Of a stretch of 64,000 nucleotides of DNA, positions 23,288 through 31,467 are shown piece after piece; position 1 is the first letter of the stretch, and each line of letters begins with the position of its first letter. Location of the stretch: assembly GCA_963809765.1 (NCBI GenBank), contig CAWEKT010000003.1:310001-374000 (forward strand), written 5' to 3'. The position numbers and the translations under genes were made by a program. The notes beneath the pieces were generated by a model. That model saw only the letters and a program-made list of their open reading frames with translations. It did not search any database and had not been told where the DNA came from. Origin of the DNA: JACVRM01 sp963809765 (GTDB lineage: Bacteria; Actinomycetota; Thermoleophilia; Gaiellales; Gaiellaceae).

Positions 23288-24367
23288 TTAGACGGGCTTC
23301 GCCTGCTGCGGCAGGCGGTCCATGTCCTCGGTGCTCAGGGGCCTGAGCACCTCGGCGAAATGGCAGGCGCTCGGATGGCCGTGACCGCGGTCGATGAGCG
23401 GTGGCTCTTCCTCGGCGCAGATGGGCTGTGCTTTCCAGCAGCGCGTCCGGAAGCGGCACCCGGACGGCGGGTTGGCCGGGCTGGGCACGTCGCCTGTGAG
23501 GACGATGCGCTTGCGCTTGCCGCGCTGGTTCGGCGACTCGATCGGCACGGCGGACAGCAGCGCCTGGGTATACGGGTGCGTCGAGTTGCCGTAGATCTGG
23601 GCACGCGTGCCGATCTCGACGATCTTGCCGAGGTACATCACCGCCACCCGGTCCGAGATGTGCCGGACGACCGAGAGGTCGTGCGCGATGAACAGGTACG
23701 TCAGCCCGAACTCGTCCTGAAGCGTGGCGAGCAGGTTGACGACCTGCGCCTGGATCGAGACGTCGAGGGCAGACACCGGCTCGTCCAGCACGAGCATCGT
23801 GGGGTTGAGGGCAAGCGAGCGCGCAACGCCGATCCGCTGGCGCTGACCGCCCGAGAACTCGTGCGGGAAGCGGTTGGCGTGCTCCGGGCTGAGCCCGACC
23901 GTCCGCAGCAGCTCCTCGACGCGCGTCTTCCCCTGGCGGCCGCGGTAAAGACCGTGGATGCGGAGCGGCTCGGCGACGATCTCGCGCACCGTCATCCGCG
24001 GGTTCAGCGACGCGTACGGATCCTGGAAGATGATCTGCAGGTCGCGGCGAACCGGGCGCATCCCGCGGCGCTTGAGGCCTGTGATGTCGCGTCCCTGGAA
24101 GATCACGCTTCCGGCCGTGGGCTCGACGAGCTTGATGATCGTCCGGCCGAGCGTGGTCTTGCCGCAGCCGGACTCGCCGACGATGCCGACCGTCTCGCCC
24201 TTCTTGACCGAGAGGTCGACGCCGTCGACCGCACGCACGTGGCCGACCGTGTGCTTGAAGACGCCCTTCTTGATCGGGAAGTACTTGACGAGCCCGTCGA
24301 CTCGGAGGATGACGTCCTCGTCGGTCTCTGACGCCGGCGTGACCGCCGCCTCGGCCGTCTCCGTCAC
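23288..24367 (-). CDS. Oligopeptide-type ABC transporter ATP-binding protein (OppF-like)
   Basis: Second ATPase of an importer for peptides or related solutes. About 359 residues from GTG 24367, which overlaps the stop of the previous gene as GTGA. Walker A GESGCGKTT, Q-loop IFQDPYASLNPRM, signature FSGGQRQRIGVA, Walker B LVLDEPVSALD, switch His in FIAHDLSVV. The C-terminal Opp/Dpp module has PPSGCRFRTRC with paired cysteines. OppF-specific: FPIKKGVFKHTVGHVRAVDG. Ends the cluster SBP-permease-permease-permease-ATPase-ATPase. Confidence 0.93.
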   Translation of the reverse strand: MTETAEAAVTPASETDEDVILRVDGLVKYFPIKKGVFKHTVGHVRAVDGVDLSVKKGETVGIVGESGCGKTTLGRTIIKLVEPTAGSVIFQGRDITGLKRRGMRPVRRDLQIIFQDPYASLNPRMTVREIVAEPLRIHGLYRGRQGKTRVEELLRTVGLSPEHANRFPHEFSGGQRQRIGVARSLALNPTMLVLDEPVSALDVSIQAQVVNLLATLQDEFGLTYLFIAHDLSVVRHISDRVAVMYLGKIVEIGTRAQIYGNSTHPYTQALLSAVPIESPNQRGKRKRIVLTGDVPSPANPPSGCRFRTRCWKAQPICAEEEPPLIDRGHGHPSACHFAEVLRPLSTEDMDRLPQQAKPV

Positions 24368-25389
24368 GAGGTCCCAGCCTCGGCCAGCGGGGCGGTCGCC
24401 CCGGCCAGCTCCTCGGCGAAGTGGCACGCCGACAGGTGCTCGTCTTCCTCCGTCGTTCGCAGCGGCGGCACCTCCGTGCGGCAGATTAACCGGCCCTGCG
24501 AATGCAGGCAGCGCGGATGGAACGCGCACCCGGGCGGCCTGCTGATCAGGCTCGGCGGCTGTCCTGGGATCGGTTCCAGCCAGTCCAGGTCGACGTCCAC
24601 CCGCGGCAGGCTGGTCATCAGGCCGAGCGTGTACGGGTGCCGCGGCGAGTTGAAGATGGTGTAGACGTCGCCCATCTCGACGACCCGGCCGGCGTACATG
24701 ACGACGACGCGGTCGGCGAGCTCGGCGATCAGCCCGAGGTCGTGGGTGATCAGGATGATCGATGCGTGAGTCTCGCGCTGGGCGGTCTTCAGCACTTCGA
24801 TGATCTGCGCCTGGATGGTCACGTCGAGCGCCGTCGTCGGCTCGTCCGCAATCAGCACCGCCGGCGAGTTCGCGATCGCCATGGCGATCATTCCGCGCTG
24901 TCGCATCCCGCCCGAGTACTCGTGCGGATACTGGTCGTAGCGGGTCTCGGCGTTGGGAACGCCGACGAGACGCAGCAGCTCGATCACCCGCTTCTTGGCG
25001 TCGCCGTCTGAGATGCCGGAGTTGTGGGCCTTGATCGCCTCGCCGATCTGGTCGCCGACCCTCAGGACTGGGTTCAGCGACGTCATCGGATCCTGGAAGA
25101 TCATCGCCATCGGGCCCCCGCGGATGTGGCGGAGCTCGCGCTTCGACATGGTCAGCGTGTCTTTGCCCTTGAAGATCGCCTGGCCGGTGACGACGCGTCC
25201 CGGCGGGCGCGGGATCAGGCCGAGCATCGTCATGACCGAGACGCTCTTGCCCGATCCCGACTCGCCGATGATGCCGAGGACCTCGCCCTGTTCGAGGTCG
25301 TAGGTCACGCCCGTGACGGCGTGCACGACACCGTCCTCGGTGTCGAACTCGACCGTCAGGTCTTTGATCTGGAGAACCGGCTCAGCCAC
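24364..25389 (-). CDS. Oligopeptide-type ABC transporter ATP-binding protein (OppD-like)
   Basis: First ATPase, 341 residues. Walker A GESGSGKSV, Q-loop IFQDPMTSLNPVL, signature YSGGMRQRGMIA, Walker B LIADEPTTALD, switch His in LITHDLGLI. C-terminal module PPGCAFHPRCLHSQ with cysteines. It begins with LQIKDLTVEFDTEDGVVHAV. The start overlaps the end of the third permease by 8 bp. Confidence 0.93.
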   Translation of the reverse strand: MAEPVLQIKDLTVEFDTEDGVVHAVTGVTYDLEQGEVLGIIGESGSGKSVSVMTMLGLIPRPPGRVVTGQAIFKGKDTLTMSKRELRHIRGGPMAMIFQDPMTSLNPVLRVGDQIGEAIKAHNSGISDGDAKKRVIELLRLVGVPNAETRYDQYPHEYSGGMRQRGMIAMAIANSPAVLIADEPTTALDVTIQAQIIEVLKTAQRETHASIILITHDLGLIAELADRVVVMYAGRVVEMGDVYTIFNSPRHPYTLGLMTSLPRVDVDLDWLEPIPGQPPSLISRPPGCAFHPRCLHSQGRLICRTEVPPLRTTEEDEHLSACHFAEELAGATAPLAEAGTS

Positions 25390-26482
25390 GCACCCGCCTC
25401 TGGGTCGGGTCGAGCGCGTCCCGGAGACCGTCGCCGACGAAGTTGATCGCGAGCGCGATCACGACGATGACGAGGCCCGGGAAGGTGACGAGCCACCAGA
25501 GGCGGAAGCCCTCGCTCTGGCCGTCCGCGATCAGCTTGCCGAGCGCGGCGTTGGGCGGCTGGATGCCGAAGCCGAGGAACGAGAGCGCAGCCTCGACCAG
25601 GATCGCCGCGGCCACGATGAGCGTCGCGTTGACGACGATCGGGCCGATGACGTTCGGGAGCATGTGGCGGGCCATGATGCGAATGTCCCCCGCACCTGAG
25701 GCCTTTGCCGCCTCGACGAACTCCTTCTCGCGCAGGGACAGGAAGAGGCCGCGCACGATGCGTGCGATGCCAGTCCAGAAGAGGAAGGCAAGGATCAGCC
25801 CGATCACGAGCGGCTGCGGGATCGTCTTGTCGATCGGCCCGAGTGTCACATCCACGTCGCCCTGGCCGAAGAACTGCGCCGCCGTCAGCAGCACGGCGAG
25901 GCCCGGCAGGGTCAGGATGAGGTCCGTGAAGCGCATCAGCACGTTGTCGACCCAACCGCCGTAGTAGCCGGCGACGCCGCCGAGTGCGGTCCCGATCAGC
26001 GTCGAGAGGCCGGCGACGACCAGTGCGACCCAGAACGAGGTACGGACGCCGTAGATGACGCGGCTGAAGTAGTCGCGCCCGAGCTGGTCGGTGCCGAAGT
26101 AGTGGTGGTCCTCGGTCGTCGGCGGGTTGTTCAGGCTGTTGATCAGGTCGTCGAGCGGAATCTCGTCGTAGCCGTACGGCGCCACCCGTTCGGCGAAGAG
26201 GGCGACGAGGCCGATGATGACGAGCACGATCAGGCTCGCGACTGCGAGCCTGTGCCGGAAGAAGCGCATGCGGGCATACGCCCACTGGCTCCGCGCCTTG
26301 ACCTCCACGCCGGTCGCATGCGTCAGCGCGTCGTCGCCGCCGAGCGGGGCCGGCTCCTCGATGAGCGCCTTCGCCCCGGTCGCGTCGTCGGCAGACGCCG
26401 GCCGGCCTGCGGCAGTCGACGTGAGCTCGACCTCTTCGCGTTCCTCGGGAAGCATGTCCGGTCCTTGTCGAGTATCAGTCAT
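25382..26482 (-). CDS. Oligopeptide-type ABC transporter permease (OppC-like)
   Basis: 366 residues. An unusually long soluble N-terminus (about 80 residues, acidic) precedes six membrane helices (first ASLIVLVIIGLVALFAERVA). The inner-membrane BPD signature is VEAAKASGAGDIRIMARHMLPN, the EAA loop that touches the ATPases. Typical OppC features: YGYDEIPL, HYFGTDQLGRDYFSRV. It overlaps the previous permease by 8 bp and the next gene by 8 bp. Confidence 0.92.
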   Translation of the reverse strand: MTDTRQGPDMLPEEREEVELTSTAAGRPASADDATGAKALIEEPAPLGGDDALTHATGVEVKARSQWAYARMRFFRHRLAVASLIVLVIIGLVALFAERVAPYGYDEIPLDDLINSLNNPPTTEDHHYFGTDQLGRDYFSRVIYGVRTSFWVALVVAGLSTLIGTALGGVAGYYGGWVDNVLMRFTDLILTLPGLAVLLTAAQFFGQGDVDVTLGPIDKTIPQPLVIGLILAFLFWTGIARIVRGLFLSLREKEFVEAAKASGAGDIRIMARHMLPNVIGPIVVNATLIVAAAILVEAALSFLGFGIQPPNAALGKLIADGQSEGFRLWWLVTFPGLVIVVIALAINFVGDGLRDALDPTQRRVRG

Positions 26483-27449
26483 AGCGCACCCGTGGGTCGA
26501 GGACGCCGTACGCGATGTCGGCGATCAGGTTGAAGATGATGATCAGCGTCGCCGTCACCATCAGCCAGGCCATCACCGGATACGGATCAGCCGTGCCGAG
26601 CGCGTTGATGAAGTAGAGGCCCATCCCGTCGAGCGAGAACACCGTCTCGGTGACGATCGCCCCGCCGATCAGCGCGCCGAAGTTCAGCGCGACGACCGTC
26701 ACGAGCGGGATCAGCGCGTTCCGGAAGGCGTGCTTCATCGTCACACGGCGCTCGTTCAACCCCTTCGCACGCGCAGTACGCACGTAGTCCGAGTTCACGA
26801 CCTCGAGCATGGCGGCGCGCATGAAGCGCGAGTACGTCGCGACGCTCGCAACCATGAGCACCAGGATGGGCATCGCCAGGTGGTGGGCCCGGTCGATCGC
26901 GAAGTCGATCCCGGTTCCGGGGCTGATGTCGTTGAGATTCGCGATCGGAAATATTCGGTGCCCGGTCCAGTTGTAGACGTAGACGATCATCACCTGCACC
27001 ATCAGCGCGAGCCAGAAGACCGGTGTCGCAAGTCCGAGGAAACTTAAGCTCGTCGCCGAGTAGTCGAAGGCGGAGTACTGGCGTAAGGCCGAGTAGACGC
27101 CGATCGCGATCGCGATCAGGATCGCCAGGATCTCGGCGATTATCACGAGCTGCAGCGTGTTCTTCATCACGCGCCAGAGCTCGGGCAGGATCGGCCGGTT
27201 GTCGAGGAGCGTCGTCCCGAACCTGTCGGTGGTCGCGTCCTTGACCCAGTACCAGTAGCGCTGGGGAATCGAGTCGTTCAGGTTCTTCTGCTCAGCCAGG
27301 CGGTCGATGTAGGCCCGGTCGACGTTCGGCGTCGTGTACAGCGGAGCGAGCGGGTCACCGGACACGGTGACGAAGAAGAAGACGAGGAAGCTCGCAGCGA
27401 TGAGGACAGCAACGCTGTAGAGGAGTCTCCGGACGATGTAGCTCACCAT
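26475..27449 (-). CDS. Oligopeptide-type ABC transporter permease, OppB-like, copy 2
   Basis: 324 residues, start GTG or ATG at 27449 (MVSYIVRRLLYSVAVLIAAS). Six membrane helices; EAA loop VRTARAKGLNERRVTMKHAF. It equals the gene at 27615-28589 along most of its length. Differences concentrate in the outer loop at residues 34-75 (here GDPLAPLYTTPNVDRAYIDR). Long nucleotide tracts, such as 27003-27205, are identical to the other copy 1140 bp away. So this is a tandem duplicate with one loop diverged and the rest kept the same. Confidence 0.93.
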   Translation of the reverse strand: MVSYIVRRLLYSVAVLIAASFLVFFFVTVSGDPLAPLYTTPNVDRAYIDRLAEQKNLNDSIPQRYWYWVKDATTDRFGTTLLDNRPILPELWRVMKNTLQLVIIAEILAILIAIAIGVYSALRQYSAFDYSATSLSFLGLATPVFWLALMVQVMIVYVYNWTGHRIFPIANLNDISPGTGIDFAIDRAHHLAMPILVLMVASVATYSRFMRAAMLEVVNSDYVRTARAKGLNERRVTMKHAFRNALIPLVTVVALNFGALIGGAIVTETVFSLDGMGLYFINALGTADPYPVMAWLMVTATLIIIFNLIADIAYGVLDPRVRYD

Positions 27450-27474
27450 GAGCGGCCCCCGATTTTAGAAGGAA

Positions 27475-27507
27475 AGTCCCGCGCCGCGCAGTGCGGGGGC
27501 CGGGACT
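27475..27507 (-). terminator. Decayed copy of the terminator hairpin between the two permeases
   Basis: AGTCCCG (27475-27481) pairs with CGGGACT (27501-27507), with an imperfect inner stem. It is the partner of the perfect hairpin 28615-28647. On the minus strand it is followed by TTTCCTTCT, so it could cut transcription between the two permease genes. Confidence 0.55.
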
Positions 27508-27614
27508 CGTCCTGCATGACGAGCGCTGGGCCGACACGCTGCGGTCCAGTCGCCGACGTTCCACGGCTTACCCGAGTTGCGGCGGATCGACACACCGCAC
27601 TGGCAGCCGTCAGC

Positions 27615-28589
27615 TCAGTCATAACGCACCCGCGGGTCGAGGATGCCGTACGCGATGTCGGCGATCAGGTTGAAGATGATGATCAGCGTCGCCGTCACCA
27701 TCAACCAGGCCATCACCGGATACGGGTCGGCGGCGCCGAGCGCGTTGATGAAGTAGAGGCCCATCCCGTCGAGCGAGAACACCGTCTCGGTGACGACCGC
27801 CCCGGAGAGCAGCGCGCCGAAGTTCAAGGCCACCACCGTCACCAGCGGGACGAGCGCGTTCCGGAAGGCGTGCTTCATCGTCACACGGCGCTCGTTCAAC
27901 CCCTTCGCACGCGCAGTACGCACGTAGTCCGAGTTCACGACCTCGAGCATGGCGGCGCGCATGAAGCGCGAGTATGTCGCGACGCTCGCGACCATCAGCA
28001 CCAGAACCGGCATCATCAGGTGGTGTGCCCGGTCGATCGCGAACGCGATCCCGGCTCCGGGGTCGACATCGTTCAGGTTGGCGATCGGAAAGATTCGGTG
28101 CCCGGTCCAGCTGTAGACGTAGACGATCCCCACCTGCACCATCAGCGCGAGCCAGAAGACCGGTGTCGCAAGTCCGAGGAAACTTAAGCTCGTCGCCGAG
28201 TAGTCGAAGGCGGAGTACTGGCGTAAGGCCGAGTAGACGCCGATCGCGATCGCGATCAGGATCGCCAGGATCTCGGCGATTATCACGAGCTGCAGCGTGT
28301 TCTTCATCACGCGCCAGAGCTCGGGCAGGATCGGCCGGTTGTCGAGCAGGGTCGTGCCGAACTGGTCCGTCACGGCGTCCTGCACCCAGATCCAGTAGCG
28401 CTGCGGAATCGGATCGTCGAGGTTCTTGCGCTCGACGATCGTGTTGATCGACTCCTGCGAGACGTTCGGAGTGATCCTGAGCTGGGCGATCGGATCGCCG
28501 GAGACCGTGACGAAGAAGAAGACGAGGAAGCTCGCAGCGATGAGGACAGCAACGCTGTAGAGGAGTCTCCGGACGATGTAGCTCACCAT
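27615..28589 (-). CDS. Oligopeptide-type ABC transporter permease, OppB-like, copy 1
   Basis: 324 residues, six membrane helices, EAA loop VRTARAKGLNERRVTMKHAF, same start MVSYIVRRLLYSVAVLIAAS as copy 2. The outer loop reads GDPIAQLRITPNVSQESINT and differs from copy 2, as do a few helix positions. It lies directly after the binding-protein gene and its terminator hairpin. Two near-identical OppB-type genes with a single OppC gene is odd: either both form heterodimers with the same OppC (two variants of the importer) or one is a recent spare. Confidence 0.93.
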   Translation of the reverse strand: MVSYIVRRLLYSVAVLIAASFLVFFFVTVSGDPIAQLRITPNVSQESINTIVERKNLDDPIPQRYWIWVQDAVTDQFGTTLLDNRPILPELWRVMKNTLQLVIIAEILAILIAIAIGVYSALRQYSAFDYSATSLSFLGLATPVFWLALMVQVGIVYVYSWTGHRIFPIANLNDVDPGAGIAFAIDRAHHLMMPVLVLMVASVATYSRFMRAAMLEVVNSDYVRTARAKGLNERRVTMKHAFRNALVPLVTVVALNFGALLSGAVVTETVFSLDGMGLYFINALGAADPYPVMAWLMVTATLIIIFNLIADIAYGILDPRVRYD

Positions 28590-28614
28590 GAGCGGCCCCC
28601 GACTTTAGAAGGAA

Positions 28615-28647
28615 AGTCCCGCCCCGCGCGGTGCGCGGGGCGGGACT
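28615..28647 (-). terminator. Rho-independent terminator after the binding-protein gene
   Basis: Perfect 15-bp stem (arms 28615-28629 and 28633-28647, AGTCCCGCCCCGCGC) with loop GGT, followed on the minus strand by TTTCCTTCT. It is 30 bp past the stop codon of the substrate-binding protein. It should give a high-abundance binding-protein message and lower permease and ATPase message, as is common in ABC operons. Confidence 0.8.
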
Positions 28648-28676
28648 CGTCCTACGTAGCTAGCGCTGGATCGCTG

Positions 28677-30308
28677 CTAGGCGGTCCAGGCGCCCACGTT
28701 CCACGGGCTGCCCTCGGTCGTCGGGTTGACGACGGGGCCCTTGACCGTGTTGCGGCGAATCACGAACACAGGCCGCGCGTACACGGGGATCGACGGGATG
28801 TCGGCCGCCATGTACTTCTGCTCGGCCTCGTTCCACAGCCGGGCGCGATCGGCCTCGTTCAGGGAGGTCTTCACCCTGTTGCCGAGCCGCGTCAGGTTGC
28901 GGTTGCAGTAGTTCATGTAGTTCTGGTCACCACCGCAGCCCCAGATGTCCACGGCCGAGATCGGCGAGCTTGGGCTGCCGACGTACGTGAACATGATCAG
29001 GTCCCAGTCGCTCGAGGGGAGCGTCGTCCCGAAGAGCGTGCCGGCGACCTGGAAGCGGGCCACGAGCTCGATGCCGATCGACTTCAGCTGCCGCTGGATG
29101 ATCTCGAACGTCAGGGCGCGGAGCTGGTTGCCCGTCGTGGTCGAGAAGCGGAAGGACAGCTTGCCGACGCCCGGGCACGAGAAGATGTTGCTGTTCCCGC
29201 TGGTGGGGCGATCGGGGCCGCCCGTGCAGCCGGCGGTCTTCAGCATGTTCAGCGCCCGCGTCTGGTTGAACGCGTAGCGGGCGAACGGCGTCTTGTAGTA
29301 CTTCTCGAACGGCTTGTAGATGTGGCTCTGGACCGGCTTCAGGCCCGGAGCGATCGTGCCGTAGAGAGCCTCGGCGATCTGGTTGCGGTTCATGCCGCGG
29401 ATGAGCGCCTCACGGATGAACTTCCGCTTCAGGGCCGGATGACCCTTGTCGCCGAACTGGATGTCGATGTGCTCCCACGCGAAGCCGATCTTCCGGTTGA
29501 CGACGAAGTTCGTGTCCTTGAGGAAGTCGGCGATCTGGAGCTGCGGCTGCGGCTCCATGACCTGGCCCTCGTTCGCCTTCATGGCCTGGAAGCGCGCGTT
29601 GGTGTCGAGGATGTAGCGGAAGACCACGCGGTCGAGCTTCATCTTCGGGCCGGCGTTGAACGCGTTGTTCTTGCGGACGGCCAGCTGCGTGCCCTTCTGC
29701 CAGCTGTCGAAGACCCACGGGCCCGCGGACGGGCCGGCGGAGGTCAGGAACTGCTGGTTCATGTCCTTGCCGGCGATCACGTGCGCGGGATACGGGCCGC
29801 TCGAGATGAGGGCCTCCCAGTCCGCGTACACCTTCTTGAAGGTGACCGTCGCGACCTTGCCGTTACCGGCGACGGAGCGGACGTCCTCCCAGCCGGTGCG
29901 GCTGATGACGTTGTTCTTCGGGTTGACGAAGACCTGCCACGTCGCGCGGAGGTCCTTGGCGGTGACGGGCTTGCCGTCGCTCCACTTCGCGGACGCCTTG
30001 TACGTCGCGCGGATCGTGAGCGGGCTCCGCTTCACGATCTTGGGCTTGGCCGTGAACAGCCGCGGCGTAAGACCGCCCGAGCTGTCGCGGATCTGGCCGC
30101 CATACCAGATGTTGTTGAGAATGAGGCTCGTGGCGTACAGGTTGTTCCCGACCCACGGGCCTTGCAGGTTCGGCGGCTCCTGGTCGTGAATGAACACGAC
30201 CACACCCGCCTGGGCCGACTGCGGCGAACCGGCAGTGGCCGGCCCGACCACGAGCGTCGCCGCAATGGCGAGCACTCCGAGGCCGAGCAGCAATGAACGC
30301 TTACGCAT
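28677..30308 (-). CDS. Peptide-type ABC transporter substrate-binding protein
   Basis: 543 residues, start ATG 30308 with GGAGGG five bases upstream. A signal peptide (MRKRSLLLGLGVLAIAATLV) ends near PATAGSPQSA; there is no lipobox Cys, so it may be free or held otherwise. SBP_bac_5 family features: RDSSGGLTPRLF, KWSDGKPVTAKDLRATWQVF, RYAFNQTRALNMLKTAGC, end AAEQKYMAADIPSIPVYARP-like WNEAEQKYMAADIPSIPVYA. It supplies peptides or similar ligands to the importer genes that follow. Confidence 0.92.
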   Translation of the reverse strand: MRKRSLLLGLGVLAIAATLVVGPATAGSPQSAQAGVVVFIHDQEPPNLQGPWVGNNLYATSLILNNIWYGGQIRDSSGGLTPRLFTAKPKIVKRSPLTIRATYKASAKWSDGKPVTAKDLRATWQVFVNPKNNVISRTGWEDVRSVAGNGKVATVTFKKVYADWEALISSGPYPAHVIAGKDMNQQFLTSAGPSAGPWVFDSWQKGTQLAVRKNNAFNAGPKMKLDRVVFRYILDTNARFQAMKANEGQVMEPQPQLQIADFLKDTNFVVNRKIGFAWEHIDIQFGDKGHPALKRKFIREALIRGMNRNQIAEALYGTIAPGLKPVQSHIYKPFEKYYKTPFARYAFNQTRALNMLKTAGCTGGPDRPTSGNSNIFSCPGVGKLSFRFSTTTGNQLRALTFEIIQRQLKSIGIELVARFQVAGTLFGTTLPSSDWDLIMFTYVGSPSSPISAVDIWGCGGDQNYMNYCNRNLTRLGNRVKTSLNEADRARLWNEAEQKYMAADIPSIPVYARPVFVIRRNTVKGPVVNPTTEGSPWNVGAWTA

Positions 30309-30493
30309 GTATCCCTCCGATACGTCTGGTGCCCCTGCTCACCCTCGCCACTCCGGCTCGGCGCCGGCTCCCGTCCGCCCACGTGCACAAAGAAAACCCC
30401 TGCAGTGGACGAGCCCAGCCATATGCCTGTACCGTCGTAGTCAAGTTGCAGGATCGGCCATTAAGACGTGATAAGAGGCGCAGAGGTTAGTCG
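30309..30493. promoter_or_regulatory. Control region between the peptide importer and the sigma cluster
   Basis: 185 bp between divergent starts (30308 minus, 30494 plus). It is AT-richer than the window average in its middle (ACAAAGAAAACCCC at 30387; ATTAAGACGTGATAAGAGG at 30461) and carries GGAGGG before the binding-protein start. I see no sure -10/-35 pair. It is the likely promoter region for both sides. Confidence 0.4.
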
Positions 30494-30871
30494 ATGGTGA
30501 GGATCCCGAGAAAAGATGATCCGCGCGACGCCCCCGGATCGTACGTAGCCACCGAAGATGCAGGGATCTTTCGCGAGCGAGCGCCCGTCGAGATCGATGC
30601 AGCCCAGGGGGTCGAGTGGTACGAGGAGCCCGGCAACGCGGCCGATGCGGCTGCGTACACGCTCTGCAGGCTGCGTCGGGCGAACGCGGGTGCCCAAGGG
30701 GGCCCGCGTCACGGTGACGAAGCCGTTCGGGCGGCGCTCGGCGACGCAGACCCTGAGGCGGTCATCTGGCTGGCGAGCCGGGCAATCTCGTACCTCGACG
30801 AGAGCGGCTTCGCAGAGGCCGTCGAGCCGTGGGTCGTCGAGCTGGACACCCTCGCGGATCCAACGGGCTGA
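30494..30871 (+). CDS. Hypothetical acidic protein upstream of the sigma factor gene
   Basis: 125 residues, start ATG 30494 preceded by GCAGAGG at 10 bases. Strongly acidic, no signal or membrane span: VRIPRKDDPRDAPGSYVATE, then YTLCRLRRANAGAQGGPRHG, end VVELDTLADPTG. It lies 53 bp before the sigma factor gene on the same strand. I do not recognise it. The minus-strand reading of the same DNA has a less natural composition. It may be co-transcribed with the sigma gene. Confidence 0.5.
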   Translation: MVRIPRKDDPRDAPGSYVATEDAGIFRERAPVEIDAAQGVEWYEEPGNAADAAAYTLCRLRRANAGAQGGPRHGDEAVRAALGDADPEAVIWLASRAISYLDESGFAEAVEPWVVELDTLADPTG

Positions 30872-30924
30872 GCCGGCGCGCAGCACGGGATAGATCCGCG
30901 CGCCCGCGGGCGTACTAGAGGTAC

Positions 30925-31467
30925 ATGCGCCGGCTGCCGGACTCGGAGCTGATCGGGCTCGCGCGACAGGGCTCACGCGAGGCGGCCGACGTGCTCTTCG
31001 ACCGGTACTGGGACTACGCCTGGAAGGCGGCCTACGCCGTCACCGCGGACCGGACGCTGGCCGACGACGCCGCGCAGGAAGCGGTCGCGGACGCGTTCGG
31101 CGCGCTCGGCCGCTTCGACACCACGCGACCCTTCGGCCCGTGGCTGAAGCGGATCACGGTCAACCGCGCGGTCGACGCGCTCCGCCGCACACATCGCCTG
31201 CAGGCGGTGCGCGAGCGCGCGGGCGCCCTCGCGCAGCTGGACACAGGCGTACCGAGCTCCGAGGACGAGGTGCTGCACGCGGTGGCCGAGGCCGTCGGGC
31301 GCCTGACCCCGGAACGCCGCATGGTGGTGGTGCTCCGCTACTGGCTCGATCTGCCAATCGACGAGATCGCCGGCATGCTCGGCCTACCCGTGGGCACGGT
31401 CGCCTCGCGCCTCGGTCGCGCCACCTCCGAGCTTCGCGTCCAGCTGAAGGAGATCCGTGTCCGCTGA
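30925..31467 (+). CDS. ECF-type RNA polymerase sigma factor
   Basis: 180 residues, ATG 30925. Region 2 (about 5-80): ELIGLARQGSREAADVLFDR, with WDYAWKAAYAVTADRTLADD and AAQEAVADAFGALGRFDTTR for -10 binding. Region 4 (about 118-175): ERRMVVVLRYWLDLPIDEIA, then GLPVGTVASRLGRATSELRV as the -35 helix-turn-helix. It has no long extra domain. The next gene overlaps its end by 11 bp and makes a membrane protein that is its probable anti-sigma partner. It likely controls the four-cysteine genes that follow, though I found no clear shared promoter motif by eye. Confidence 0.92.
   Translation: MRRLPDSELIGLARQGSREAADVLFDRYWDYAWKAAYAVTADRTLADDAAQEAVADAFGALGRFDTTRPFGPWLKRITVNRAVDALRRTHRLQAVRERAGALAQLDTGVPSSEDEVLHAVAEAVGRLTPERRMVVVLRYWLDLPIDEIAGMLGLPVGTVASRLGRATSELRVQLKEIRVR

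Larger units (their letters stand above)
26475..28647. repeat. Tandem duplication, period 1140 bp, of permease plus terminator
   Basis: Copy A is 26475-27507 and copy B is 27615-28647. Each holds one OppB-like gene, the same leader (AGCGGCCCCCGAYTTTAGAA just before the gene) and a hairpin. The 105-bp spacers differ. Within the genes, runs of 150 or more bases match exactly (for example 27003-27205 with 28143-28345), whereas the outer-loop code near 27235-27345 differs strongly. This patchy pattern suggests gene conversion or recent duplication with selection on the loop. Confidence 0.85.

Noticed and set aside
30461..30976. Minus-strand open frame opposite the 30494 hypothetical gene
   Set aside because: It overlaps the sigma factor start and has less natural residue use than the plus-strand reading; neither is proven, so the plus-strand gene got only 0.5.
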